Source of the DNA: Bryobacteraceae bacterium CoA2 C42 | GTDB lineage: Bacteria > Acidobacteriota > Terriglobia > Bryobacterales > Bryobacteraceae | Direction of reading: 5' to 3' | Length of the DNA: 64,000 bases | Assembly: GCA_019931245.1 (NCBI GenBank) | Contig: JAINDL010000035.1 | Span: 29,121 to 93,120 of the forward strand | Part shown: one piece after another, positions 8,366 through 14,398 of the stretch | How the letters are laid out: each line of letters opens with the position of its first letter | How positions within the stretch are numbered: the stretch's first letter is position 1 | Made by a program: the position numbers and the translations under genes | Notes under the pieces: generated by a model | Database searches by the model: none | The model's input: only the letters and a program-made list of their open reading frames with translations | What the model was told of the DNA's origin: nothing

Positions 8366-9385
8366 ATGTTCAAAGGCTTTCAGAAACCGAAGCGTCTGGT
8401 TGCCAATACCGAGACGCTGACCGAGCGTTATGGCATGTTCACGGCTCAGCCGTTCGAGCGGGGTTTTGGCACAACGATCGGCAACAGCCTCCGTCGTGTG
8501 CTCCTCAGTTCAATTGAGGGCGCGGCGATTACGGCGGTCCGCATTGAGGGCGTTGCCCACGAATTCAGCCCGATCCCCGGGGTGACCGAAGACGCCACCG
8601 ACATCATCCTCAATCTGAAACAGGTACCCTTCAAAATGACCTCTGATGGGGTGCACACCGCGCGGATCATCGTCGACCAGCCGGGGGAGGTGCTTTCAGG
8701 TCAAATTCAGACCGATGCGGACGTCGAAGTTCTCGACCCGCACCTTCACATTGCGACGGTAGGCGAGGGCGGACGGTTGAACATTGAAGTTCGTTTGAAG
8801 CAGGGCCGGGGCTATGTTGCGGCCGACCGTAACTTTGACGAAGATCTGCCTATCGGTTTTATTCCGATCGACTCAGTTCACTCGCCGGTGCGCAAGGTCA
8901 ACTATTCGGTCGAGGCGGCCCGCCTTGGGCAAATGACCGACTACGACAAGCTCACCCTTGAGGTCGTGACTAACGGCGCCATCTCGCCGCAGGACTCCAT
9001 CGGGATGGCGGCGAAGCTTCTCAAAGACCACATGAGCATCTTCATTAACTTTGAAGAGGTCTCCGAGGCGGTCGAGGAGCCAGTCGAGCGGGGCGTAACC
9101 GGTCAGGTCAACGAGGTTCTCAACCGCTCAGTCGAGGAGTTGGAGTTGTCCGTGCGCTCTTACAACTGCCTCAAGAATGCCAATATCCAATCGATCGGCG
9201 ATCTAGTACAGCGCTCCGAGGCCGAAATGCTGCGAACGAAGAACTTTGGGCGTAAATCGCTGAACGAGATCAAAGAGATTCTCTCCGGCCTTGGCCTTGG
9301 CTTTGGCATGAAGTTTGATTCCCAGGGACGGTTGGTCTCCCCGGTAGGCGCGCCGGTCAGCGATAGCGCGGAAATTGGCGAGTAA
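8366..9385 (+). CDS. rpoA: DNA-directed RNA polymerase subunit alpha
   Basis: The alpha subunit dimerises to start RNA polymerase assembly and contacts promoters and activators. It has 339 residues. The N-terminal assembly domain spans about 1-230, with [21 protein letters not shown] near 25-45. The C-terminal domain ([41 protein letters not shown]) follows an acidic linker. AAGGAG at 8357-8362 precedes ATG 8366 closely. The order rpsD-rpoA-rplQ is canonical. Confidence 0.98.
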   Translation: MFKGFQKPKRLVANTETLTERYGMFTAQPFERGFGTTIGNSLRRVLLSSIEGAAITAVRIEGVAHEFSPIPGVTEDATDIILNLKQVPFKMTSDGVHTARIIVDQPGEVLSGQIQTDADVEVLDPHLHIATVGEGGRLNIEVRLKQGRGYVAADRNFDEDLPIGFIPIDSVHSPVRKVNYSVEAARLGQMTDYDKLTLEVVTNGAISPQDSIGMAAKLLKDHMSIFINFEEVSEAVEEPVERGVTGQVNEVLNRSVEELELSVRSYNCLKNANIQSIGDLVQRSEAEMLRTKNFGRKSLNEIKEILSGLGLGFGMKFDSQGRLVSPVGAPVSDSAEIGE

Positions 9386-9406
9386 TTCAGAAGTTAGAGA
9401 AAGAGC

Positions 9407-9862
9407 ATGAGACACAATCGAGCAGGATTTAAACTAAAGCGCGATATTGGCGCGCGTCGCGCCTTGTTACGCGGCCTTGTGACCAGCGCCATCCTCGAAG
9501 AGCGCATCGTGACCACGGTTCCCAAGGCGAAGGCGGCCAAGCCGCTGGTCGAGAAAATGATCACCCTCGCCAAGCGCGACACCCTGCATTCGCGCCGGCA
9601 GGCGGCAGCGTTCCTGTTGACCCCGGCCGCCGTGCAGAAGCTGTTTGACAAGATTGGCCCCCGGTTCACCCAGCGCAATGGCGGCTACACCCGCGTAGTC
9701 CGGGTGGGCGTCCGTAAAGGCGATGGCGCCGAGACCGCGATGTTAGAGTTGGTGGGATCCGAGTTGGTTCGTCGCGCGGCCGACCGGGCCAAGCGGCGGG
9801 AAGAGCGACTGAAGCAGCTGCAGCAGGGTCAGGAAGCTGACGTCGAACAGGATACGAAGTAG
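9407..9862 (+). CDS. rplQ: 50S ribosomal protein L17
   Basis: L17 lies near the exit tunnel of the large subunit. The core MRHNRAGFKLKRDIGARRALLRGL, TTVPKAKAAKPLVEKMITLAKR and RNGGYTRVVRVGVRKGDGAETAMLELV match the family. At 151 residues it is longer than the 116-127 of many homologues because of an acidic, glutamine-rich tail (KRREERLKQLQQGQEADVEQ). It is the last ribosomal gene of the operon and is followed by a strong inverted repeat. Confidence 0.97.
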   Translation: MRHNRAGFKLKRDIGARRALLRGLVTSAILEERIVTTVPKAKAAKPLVEKMITLAKRDTLHSRRQAAAFLLTPAAVQKLFDKIGPRFTQRNGGYTRVVRVGVRKGDGAETAMLELVGSELVRRAADRAKRREERLKQLQQGQEADVEQDTK

Positions 9863-9882
9863 CATCTCCGCTCCTGCACTCC

Positions 9883-9915
9883 CGGCGCAAGAATCGGTAA
9901 AAGGTTCTTGCGCCG
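9883..9915 (+). terminator. Inverted repeat after rplQ, probable terminator
   Basis: CGGCGCAAGAA (9883-9893) and TTCTTGCGCCG (9905-9915) form a perfect 11-bp stem with an 11-nt loop, 21 nt after the rplQ stop. The stem is strong but has no U-tract (GTCGTGTG follows), so it may act as a Rho-assisted or processing hairpin rather than a classical intrinsic terminator. It separates the ribosomal operon from the glycosyltransferase gene at 9943. Confidence 0.6.
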
Positions 9916-9942
9916 TCGTGTGTTGGGGACGTCTCGGGTCCC

Positions 9943-10791
9943 ATGGAAAGCACACCCAACTCCCAGACGCCGCTCGTCTCGGTCCTGTGCGTCAGCCGCA
10001 ATCAGGATCTCAACCTACGGCGGTGCCTAGTCGCTTTGTCTCGGTCGACCCTGGCGGCCCAGACGCAGGTTGTGGTCGTGGACCTTGCCTCGCATGATGA
10101 GACCGCCACGGTCGTGGCGGATTTTTCCGAACTGACGGCCCTCCGTCTGCCAAAAAACTTCGGATGGACGAAGGCGGCCAATATCGGACTGCGCTCGACC
10201 ACGGCCGAAAACATTCTTTTCCTCGATCCCTGCGTCGAACTGGACCCAGGCACCGTCGAGGTTCTGCTGAGTAGCGTGGCTGAGAGCGGAACCGTGGCGG
10301 CGGCGGTGGCCACCCTGCGCACGACCGACGGAAGCCCGGCATCCTATCTCCGCCCCCTGCCGGTTGCCACGCTCCTCCGAATGGAGGCCCATGCCCCCGC
10401 CCAGCCGGAAGAGAGTGAATCGGTTGACTACCCCGGGCTAGCCGCTCTGTTGATTCGGAAGTCCTTTCTCAAAGGCATGAACTATTTCGACGAGCGGTAC
10501 GGCGAACTCTGGTCCGATGCGGAGCTCGCGGCGCAGGTGAAGCGAGCCCAGCGGCGCATTCTGCGCTTACCCGGTGCTGGCGGCGTGCTCCACCCGGAGC
10601 AGGACAAGCGCATTCCTTCTGCCCTGCTCGCCGCCGACTGGCACTCGGGGGCGGCTGTGTATCTCAAGAAGCATTACGGATTGTCGCTCGGCCGTTCTCT
10701 GGGCCCGATCGTGAGATCGCTGTTGAGCGGGAATCTCAGCCTGGCCCGCCATTTGCTCGCTGGGGACAAAGTCGATGGGACGCAGGAGTGA
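9943..10791 (+). CDS. Family 2 glycosyltransferase
   Basis: The protein has 282 residues and a GT-A type start: LVSVLCVSRNQDLNLRRCL near residues 9-27, then VVVVDLASHDETATVV, the nucleotide-sugar-binding half. Rhamnosyltransferase-like relatives usually carry a DxD-type LxPD motif after FLFL; here the equivalent reads ILFLDPCVELDPG, so the last Asp is replaced by Cys unless DPGTVE supplies the ligand. The acceptor half contains YLRPLP and FDERYGELWSDAELAAQVKRA, resembling O-antigen type GT2 enzymes. No glycan cluster surrounds it: it sits alone between rplQ and rpmB. Substrate unknown. Confidence 0.8.
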   Translation: MESTPNSQTPLVSVLCVSRNQDLNLRRCLVALSRSTLAAQTQVVVVDLASHDETATVVADFSELTALRLPKNFGWTKAANIGLRSTTAENILFLDPCVELDPGTVEVLLSSVAESGTVAAAVATLRTTDGSPASYLRPLPVATLLRMEAHAPAQPEESESVDYPGLAALLIRKSFLKGMNYFDERYGELWSDAELAAQVKRAQRRILRLPGAGGVLHPEQDKRIPSALLAADWHSGAAVYLKKHYGLSLGRSLGPIVRSLLSGNLSLARHLLAGDKVDGTQE

Positions 10792-10823
10792 GCAACTCGA
10801 GCCGGTTTCCGCTACCGAGTTGC
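10792..10823 (+). terminator. Inverted repeat after the GT2 gene
   Basis: GCAACTCG (10792-10799) pairs perfectly with CGAGTTGC (10816-10823) across a 16-nt loop, starting at the base after the GT2 stop. There is no U-run, so termination is only a guess. A -10-like TGATAAACT follows at 10832-10840, upstream of rpmB, which suggests one transcript ends and another begins here. Confidence 0.4.
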
Positions 10824-10897
10824 CTGGTTTGTGATAAACTCAAATCTTGTGTGTGGCTTGAGAACAGGCCCGCGCAACCTATTTCTTGGAGTCTTCT

Positions 10898-11128
10898 ATG
10901 GAATGTCCTGTAACCGGAATCAAAACTCAGTTCGGCAATCGCGTCTCTCACGCAAATAACAAAACCCGTCGCACCTGGCAGCCGAACATGCAGAGTAAGC
11001 GCTTCTGGTATCCTGCAGAGAACCGATTCGTTCGGCTGACGCTCAGTGTCCAAGGCATCAAGCACATCGACAAGGTCGGGATCGATACTGTGGTACGCGA
11101 GCTGCGTGCAAAGGGTGTGAAGCTCTAA
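10898..11128 (+). CDS. rpmB: 50S ribosomal protein L28
   Basis: L28 is a small large-subunit protein. From ATG 10898 the product is 76 residues: MECPVTGIKTQFGNRVSHAN, then RTWQPNMQSKRFWYP and a C-terminal GIDTVVRELRAKGVKL. The track begins at TTG 10886, but TTGGAG there is better read as the ribosome-binding site for ATG 10898. The first Cys plus the missing later pair indicate a non-zinc form. It ends with a 4-nt convergent overlap with mutM. Confidence 0.94.
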   Translation: MECPVTGIKTQFGNRVSHANNKTRRTWQPNMQSKRFWYPAENRFVRLTLSVQGIKHIDKVGIDTVVRELRAKGVKL

Positions 11129-11907
11129 CTGCGCTGGCAGCGCGGGCAGAAGTGGGTGCCCCGCTGCACGAGAGCGATCCTTTCAATTGCGGTACCGCAC
11201 CGGTAGCACGGCTGCCCGGTACGGGCGTATACTTGGTGCTGCAGCTGAAAGCTCCCCCGCTCTCCAGCCGTATTGACGTAGTCGGAGATGGACGATCCCC
11301 CGGCGCGAATTGCCTCCTTTAGCAAGGCACTCATCTCCCGCCATAGTTTGGCCCAGGCTGCCTCGGGGAGACTCTCTGTGCGCTGCGCGGGATGGATTCG
11401 TGCCCGGAATAGCAGTTCGTCTACGTAGATGTTGCCGAGACCGCGTAGGAAGTTCTGGTTGAGCAGCAGCCCTTTCACGGTGGTGCGGTAGGGCGTTGCG
11501 CGGCGGACCAACGCGGCCCGGCCGATCTCCAACGGATCCGGCCCCAGGGCCGCCACCGGCTCAGGTAACGACTCGGCCCAGAGGACGCGGCCGAACTGCC
11601 GGATATCTTCAAGGCTCAAGGAGATGTCTCGAAACCGCCACACCGCGCGCGTGTGGCGGTTAAGCGGCACGTCGAATAGAAGTTTACCGGTCATCCCCAG
11701 GTGAATTGCCAGTACGCCCCGGTCGAGTTCGACTACGATAAATTTGCCGTACCGGCGGACCCCGGCTACGCGCCCCCCGGCTAGCTCCGGCGGAAAACAG
11801 CCCCGAAAGATGCGGGAGGGGAAATAGCGCCCCTCCAGGACTGTCTGCCCCTCGAGCCGGGGTACCAGCGCCCGGACGATCGTCTCCACCTCCGGTAGCT
11901 CCGGCAC
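11125..11907 (-). CDS. mutM: Formamidopyrimidine-DNA glycosylase
   Basis: This base-excision enzyme removes 8-oxoguanine and formamidopyrimidines and cuts the abasic site. At 260 residues it is nearly standard (about 270). The catalytic N-terminus PELPEVETIVRAL is intact, so Pro2 and Glu3 are present; AIHLGMTGKLLFD carries the conserved Lys; the helix-two-turn-helix lies around QNFLRGLGNIYVDELLFRA; and the C-terminal zinc finger is CYRCGTAIERI ... CPRC. The Rieske gene is just upstream on the same strand (3-nt gap), so the two are probably cotranscribed. Confidence 0.96.
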   Translation of the reverse strand: MPELPEVETIVRALVPRLEGQTVLEGRYFPSRIFRGCFPPELAGGRVAGVRRYGKFIVVELDRGVLAIHLGMTGKLLFDVPLNRHTRAVWRFRDISLSLEDIRQFGRVLWAESLPEPVAALGPDPLEIGRAALVRRATPYRTTVKGLLLNQNFLRGLGNIYVDELLFRARIHPAQRTESLPEAAWAKLWREMSALLKEAIRAGGSSISDYVNTAGERGSFQLQHQVYARTGQPCYRCGTAIERIALVQRGTHFCPRCQRS

Positions 11908-11910
11908 CGC

Positions 11911-12219
11911 TTAATCCAGTTCGACCGCAATCGAACGGTCCGCCAGCACCTGAACCGGATAGCGGCGCAGGGCAAGACCTGGGTCAAACGCGCACACTCC
12001 GGTGGTGCAATCGAATTCCCATCCATGCCACGGACACACGAGCAGCGTCCCGTGCAGCGCTCCCATCGCCAGCGGTCCCCCCCGGTGGGGACACCGGTTA
12101 TCAACGGCGAATACCTCGCCGTTCACGTTGCAGACTGCCATCTCGGTGCCGTCCTTCCGGAATGCAAGCACCCCGCCGGGTCTTAGGTCATCGAGCGAGC
12201 CAACCTGCACCAAGGGCAT
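11911..12219 (-). CDS. Rieske [2Fe-2S] ferredoxin-like protein
   Basis: The 102-residue protein consists of one Rieske domain of the NirD or dioxygenase-ferredoxin type. The cluster ligands are CPH in NRCPHRGGPLAMGALHG and CPWH in VCPWHGWEFDCTTG, giving CxH and CxxH. No signal peptide is seen, so it is probably cytoplasmic. No oxygenase, reductase or nitrite reductase large subunit is nearby, so its redox partner is unknown. Its start codon lies 16 bp from the divergent gene at 12236, leaving almost no room for separate leaders. Confidence 0.88.
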   Translation of the reverse strand: MPLVQVGSLDDLRPGGVLAFRKDGTEMAVCNVNGEVFAVDNRCPHRGGPLAMGALHGTLLVCPWHGWEFDCTTGVCAFDPGLALRRYPVQVLADRSIAVELD

Positions 12220-12235
12220 ATAGAATTAAGCTACC

Positions 12236-13207
12236 ATGCGACTCCGCTTCCTGGTCTGTGTCCCCCTCTTTCTGCTCGTCACCTGCCGTCAGTCGCCGTC
12301 GAAAGTGATCGGGGTCGTCCCGAAGGGCGCCGGCCATGTCTTCTGGCTCACGGTGAAGGCGGGGGCGGAAAAGGCGGCGGCCGAATCCGGCTACACCATC
12401 GAGTGGAACGCCCCGACCCTCGAAGTCGATGCCAGCCGCCAGCGGGATATCCTCGACTCCATGATCACCCGGCGCCTCGCCGGCATCGCCCTTGCCCCCG
12501 TGGACCGCAAGGCGCTCGCCGGTACCGTAGACCGCGGCACGGCGGCGGGCATCCCCATGGCTGTGTTCGACTCCGACGTCGACACGACCAACCGCCTGAC
12601 CTATGTCGCCACCGATAACCGGGCTGGCGGCAGGCTGGCCGCGCAGCGCCTGGCAGCCGTCCTGGGTGGCAAGGGGAAGGTCGCCATGATTGGCTTCATG
12701 CCGGGCAGCGCTTCGACCATGGACCGGGAGGCTGGCTTTCGCGAGGAAATTGCGGCCCACCACCCCGGGATGCAAATCGTGGTGGAGAGCTTCGGCATGG
12801 CGGACCGCGCCAAGGCGATGGCGGTGACCGAAAACGCCCTGACAGCCCACGCCGACCTGGCCGGTATCTTCGCCGACAACGAATCCAGCTCGGCCGGGGC
12901 ATTGCAGGCCATCAAGAGCCGGCAAGCAAAAACGGTGAAGTTTGTGGCCTTTGACGCCAACGAACAGTTCATCGAGGACCTCCGCGCCGGCTGGATCGAC
13001 GCGCTGATCCTGCAGGATCCCTTCGAGATGGGATATCAATCAGTGAAGGCCATCGCTACCCGTTTGAGTGGAGGCGCCCCCGCGCCCCGCCGGGACCTGC
13101 CTGCGACATTGGTGACGTTGGCCAACCTCGATGCCAAAGAGATCCCCGCCGATGATCCTGCCAGGCGCCCAGAAGCGGCTCACGCAGGGCGCACATTAGG
13201 CGGCTGA
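12236..13207 (+). CDS. Periplasmic sugar-binding (RbsB-like) lipoprotein, orphan
   Basis: The 323-residue protein has a hydrophobic N-terminus with an imperfect lipobox (FLLVTC, Cys17) and a type I periplasmic binding fold: VIGVVPKGAGHVFWLTVKAGAEKAA, then SMITRRLAGIALAPVD, FDSDVDTTNRLTYVATDNRAGG, IFADNESSSAGALQAI and VAFDANEQFIEDLRAGWIDALI. These match the sugar ABC transporter substrate-binding family. No permease or ATPase gene is adjacent, so it may serve a transporter elsewhere or act as a sensor partner. TAGAAT lies 9 nt before the ATG as a possible -10 box. Confidence 0.87.
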   Translation: MRLRFLVCVPLFLLVTCRQSPSKVIGVVPKGAGHVFWLTVKAGAEKAAAESGYTIEWNAPTLEVDASRQRDILDSMITRRLAGIALAPVDRKALAGTVDRGTAAGIPMAVFDSDVDTTNRLTYVATDNRAGGRLAAQRLAAVLGGKGKVAMIGFMPGSASTMDREAGFREEIAAHHPGMQIVVESFGMADRAKAMAVTENALTAHADLAGIFADNESSSAGALQAIKSRQAKTVKFVAFDANEQFIEDLRAGWIDALILQDPFEMGYQSVKAIATRLSGGAPAPRRDLPATLVTLANLDAKEIPADDPARRPEAAHAGRTLGG

Positions 13208-13475
13208 TCCCGCCGGTTGGCCTCAAACAGGCCCTCATCCCCGCGTGTCACCGGAGGTGCGTCCGAATCCACGCGGATTCACGGAGCCGTCTGCCTTGGA
13301 AAGTACTTTCGTCCGCCGGGTCAACCGCGACGGCCTTCGACAGCGTGAGGAAGCGAATTGAACCAAATCCGCCTGAACATCGCGACGTCTCCCGTCCACC
13401 CGGGCCACCGCGCACATCCAGCGGCACAGCACCGCCACCGCGCTCCGCCAAGACCGCGCCCCAACGGCGCAGATC

Positions 13476-13741
13476 ACCAGTGGAGGCTTTCGCCGAGGTT
13501 TGACGAACTGGGCGTCTTCGACGGTGGAATTGCTGCCGCGTCTTTGAACGGGAAAGCTGGATTCGTTTCTCCGGAAGGAGAGTGGGTCGTTGCGCCTCGT
13601 TTCGACCGGTCCCATCGTTTTGTCGGTGACCTCGCCGTGGTGCAGACTGGCGACAAGTACAGCTATGTTTGAAGGAGAGGCGAAGTTGTCTGGACATCGG
13701 AACCCTATTCGATGCCACAGGTCCCTCCACTCAGAGACTGA
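13476..13741 (+). pseudogene. WG-repeat protein fragment with in-frame stops
   Basis: The frame of the 13358-13672 ORF encodes LSPRFDELGVFDGGIAAASL, NGKAGFVSPEGEWVVAPRFD and VQTGDKYSYV, which are WG (KWG-type) repeats: GK.GFV.PEG..V..PRFD. A TGA at 13670 interrupts it exactly where the next strand of the repeat is expected, and the same frame continues RRGEVVWTSEPYSMPQ until another TGA at 13739. It stays open again to 13879 (ETFEALASTLADRKVSVEAW). There is no plausible start and the first 40 residues of the track ORF do not look coding. I read it as a decayed internal piece of a WG-repeat protein. Confidence 0.6.
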
Positions 13742-13895
13742 GGAACAAAGTTATACGGAGTGTCCGCCCGGAATGAGACGTTTGAAGCACTAGCATCGAC
13801 TCTTGCTGATCGCAAGGTCAGCGTCGAAGCGTGGACAGTGGTCCTGGGGGGCGGGTATAAAGCTTCGAAAAGGTCGTAGCAGATGCCGGCCCTGT

Positions 13896-13982
13896 ATCCG
13901 ATTCATCTAAGCCATGCTGGGGCACGCGGACCTGAAGACAACCCAGATCCATACGCGAGTTGCGATCCGGCAACTGAAGGCC
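13896..13982 (+). pseudogene. C-terminal remnant of a tyrosine recombinase/integrase
   Basis: The frame reads IRFI-stop-AMLGHADLKTTQIHTRVAIRQLKA. This is the C-terminal box of XerC/D-like and plasmid-type integrases (usual form RFIQAMLGHADLKTTQIYTRVS). The Gln before AMLGH is now TAA at 13908-13910, consistent with CAA to TAA. The catalytic tyrosine expected in TTQIYTR is His (CAT for TAT), also one transition. Nothing of the Arg-containing core is recognisable upstream. It is therefore a dead fragment, joined within about 9 bp to the toxin fragment on the opposite strand. Confidence 0.75.
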
Positions 13983-13991
13983 AAGGTAGGA

Positions 13992-14174
13992 AAAGCGGAC
14001 GCGGCAGTCGCCGACACGAAGGCGGAACTCGGGCGGGTCGATGCCTTGCAGGCGCTTCACATCGCCAGCGCCGGTTTCGGCGAAGCGCTCGACAGCCTGC
14101 TTGAGGCGGCCAGCGATGCCCTTATCGAGACCGGCCATGTCGGACAGAGCCGCACCGGTCCATTCGATCTCAAT
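13992..14174 (-). pseudogene. Truncated ParE/RelE-family toxin
   Basis: On the minus strand the frame gives IEIEWTGAALSDMAGLDKGI, AGRLKQAVERFAETGAGDVK and RLQGIDPPEFRLRVGDCRVRF, a clear RelE/ParE superfamily toxin body. No ATG opens it: the codon where the start is expected is ATT, directly overlapping the antitoxin stop, and the first in-frame ATG (14138) would drop 12 residues. After RVRF the similarity stops and the frame runs into the antisense of the integrase remnant, so about 20 C-terminal residues are lost. It is most likely inactive. Confidence 0.72.
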
Positions 14175-14344
14175 TAGTCCAGACCAAGCCGCCGCATCGC
14201 TTCTGCGTCGGGAATGCCCTTGCCGCCGTTGTTCTGGGGCCTGGTCTTGGGGCCTGGTCTTGGCTACCGTGACGGCAGCCTTCTCTTCGTCGGTCTCCGG
14301 CTCATCGTCGAGCGGCGCGTTGCGTAAGGCGGCAGGCCTCGGAA
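14174..14344 (-). pseudogene. Frameshifted antitoxin remnant
   Basis: Just upstream of the toxin, the minus strand reads RPAALRNAPLDDEPETDEEK, then AAVTVAKTR, and, in a shifted frame, NNGGKGIPDAEAMRRLGLD followed by TAA at 14174-14176. The acidic DDEPETDEE and the ending G.GIP..E.MR.LGL are typical of small antitoxins paired with ParE/RelE toxins. The frameshift comes from a 13-bp tandem duplication (14236-14261); removing one copy restores one frame. The N-terminus is lost at the boundary with the promoter region of the next gene. Confidence 0.65.
14236..14261. repeat. 13-bp perfect tandem duplication inside the antitoxin remnant
   Basis: GGGGCCTGGTCTT occurs twice in direct succession (14236-14248 and 14249-14261). 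Thirteen bases is not a multiple of three, so the duplication changes the antitoxin reading frame on the minus strand. It looks like a replication-slippage event in a gene no longer under selection. Confidence 0.85.
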
Positions 14345-14398
14345 AATACTCCCCTCCGGCGTACCGCGCACCGTCTGATAAACTAAGTGCAGAATTCG

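Noticed and set aside
13358-13475. N-terminal 40 residues of the 13358-13672 ORF as part of a real protein
   Set aside because: Pro/Arg/His-rich sequence without similarity; the WG-repeat pattern only begins near 13476.
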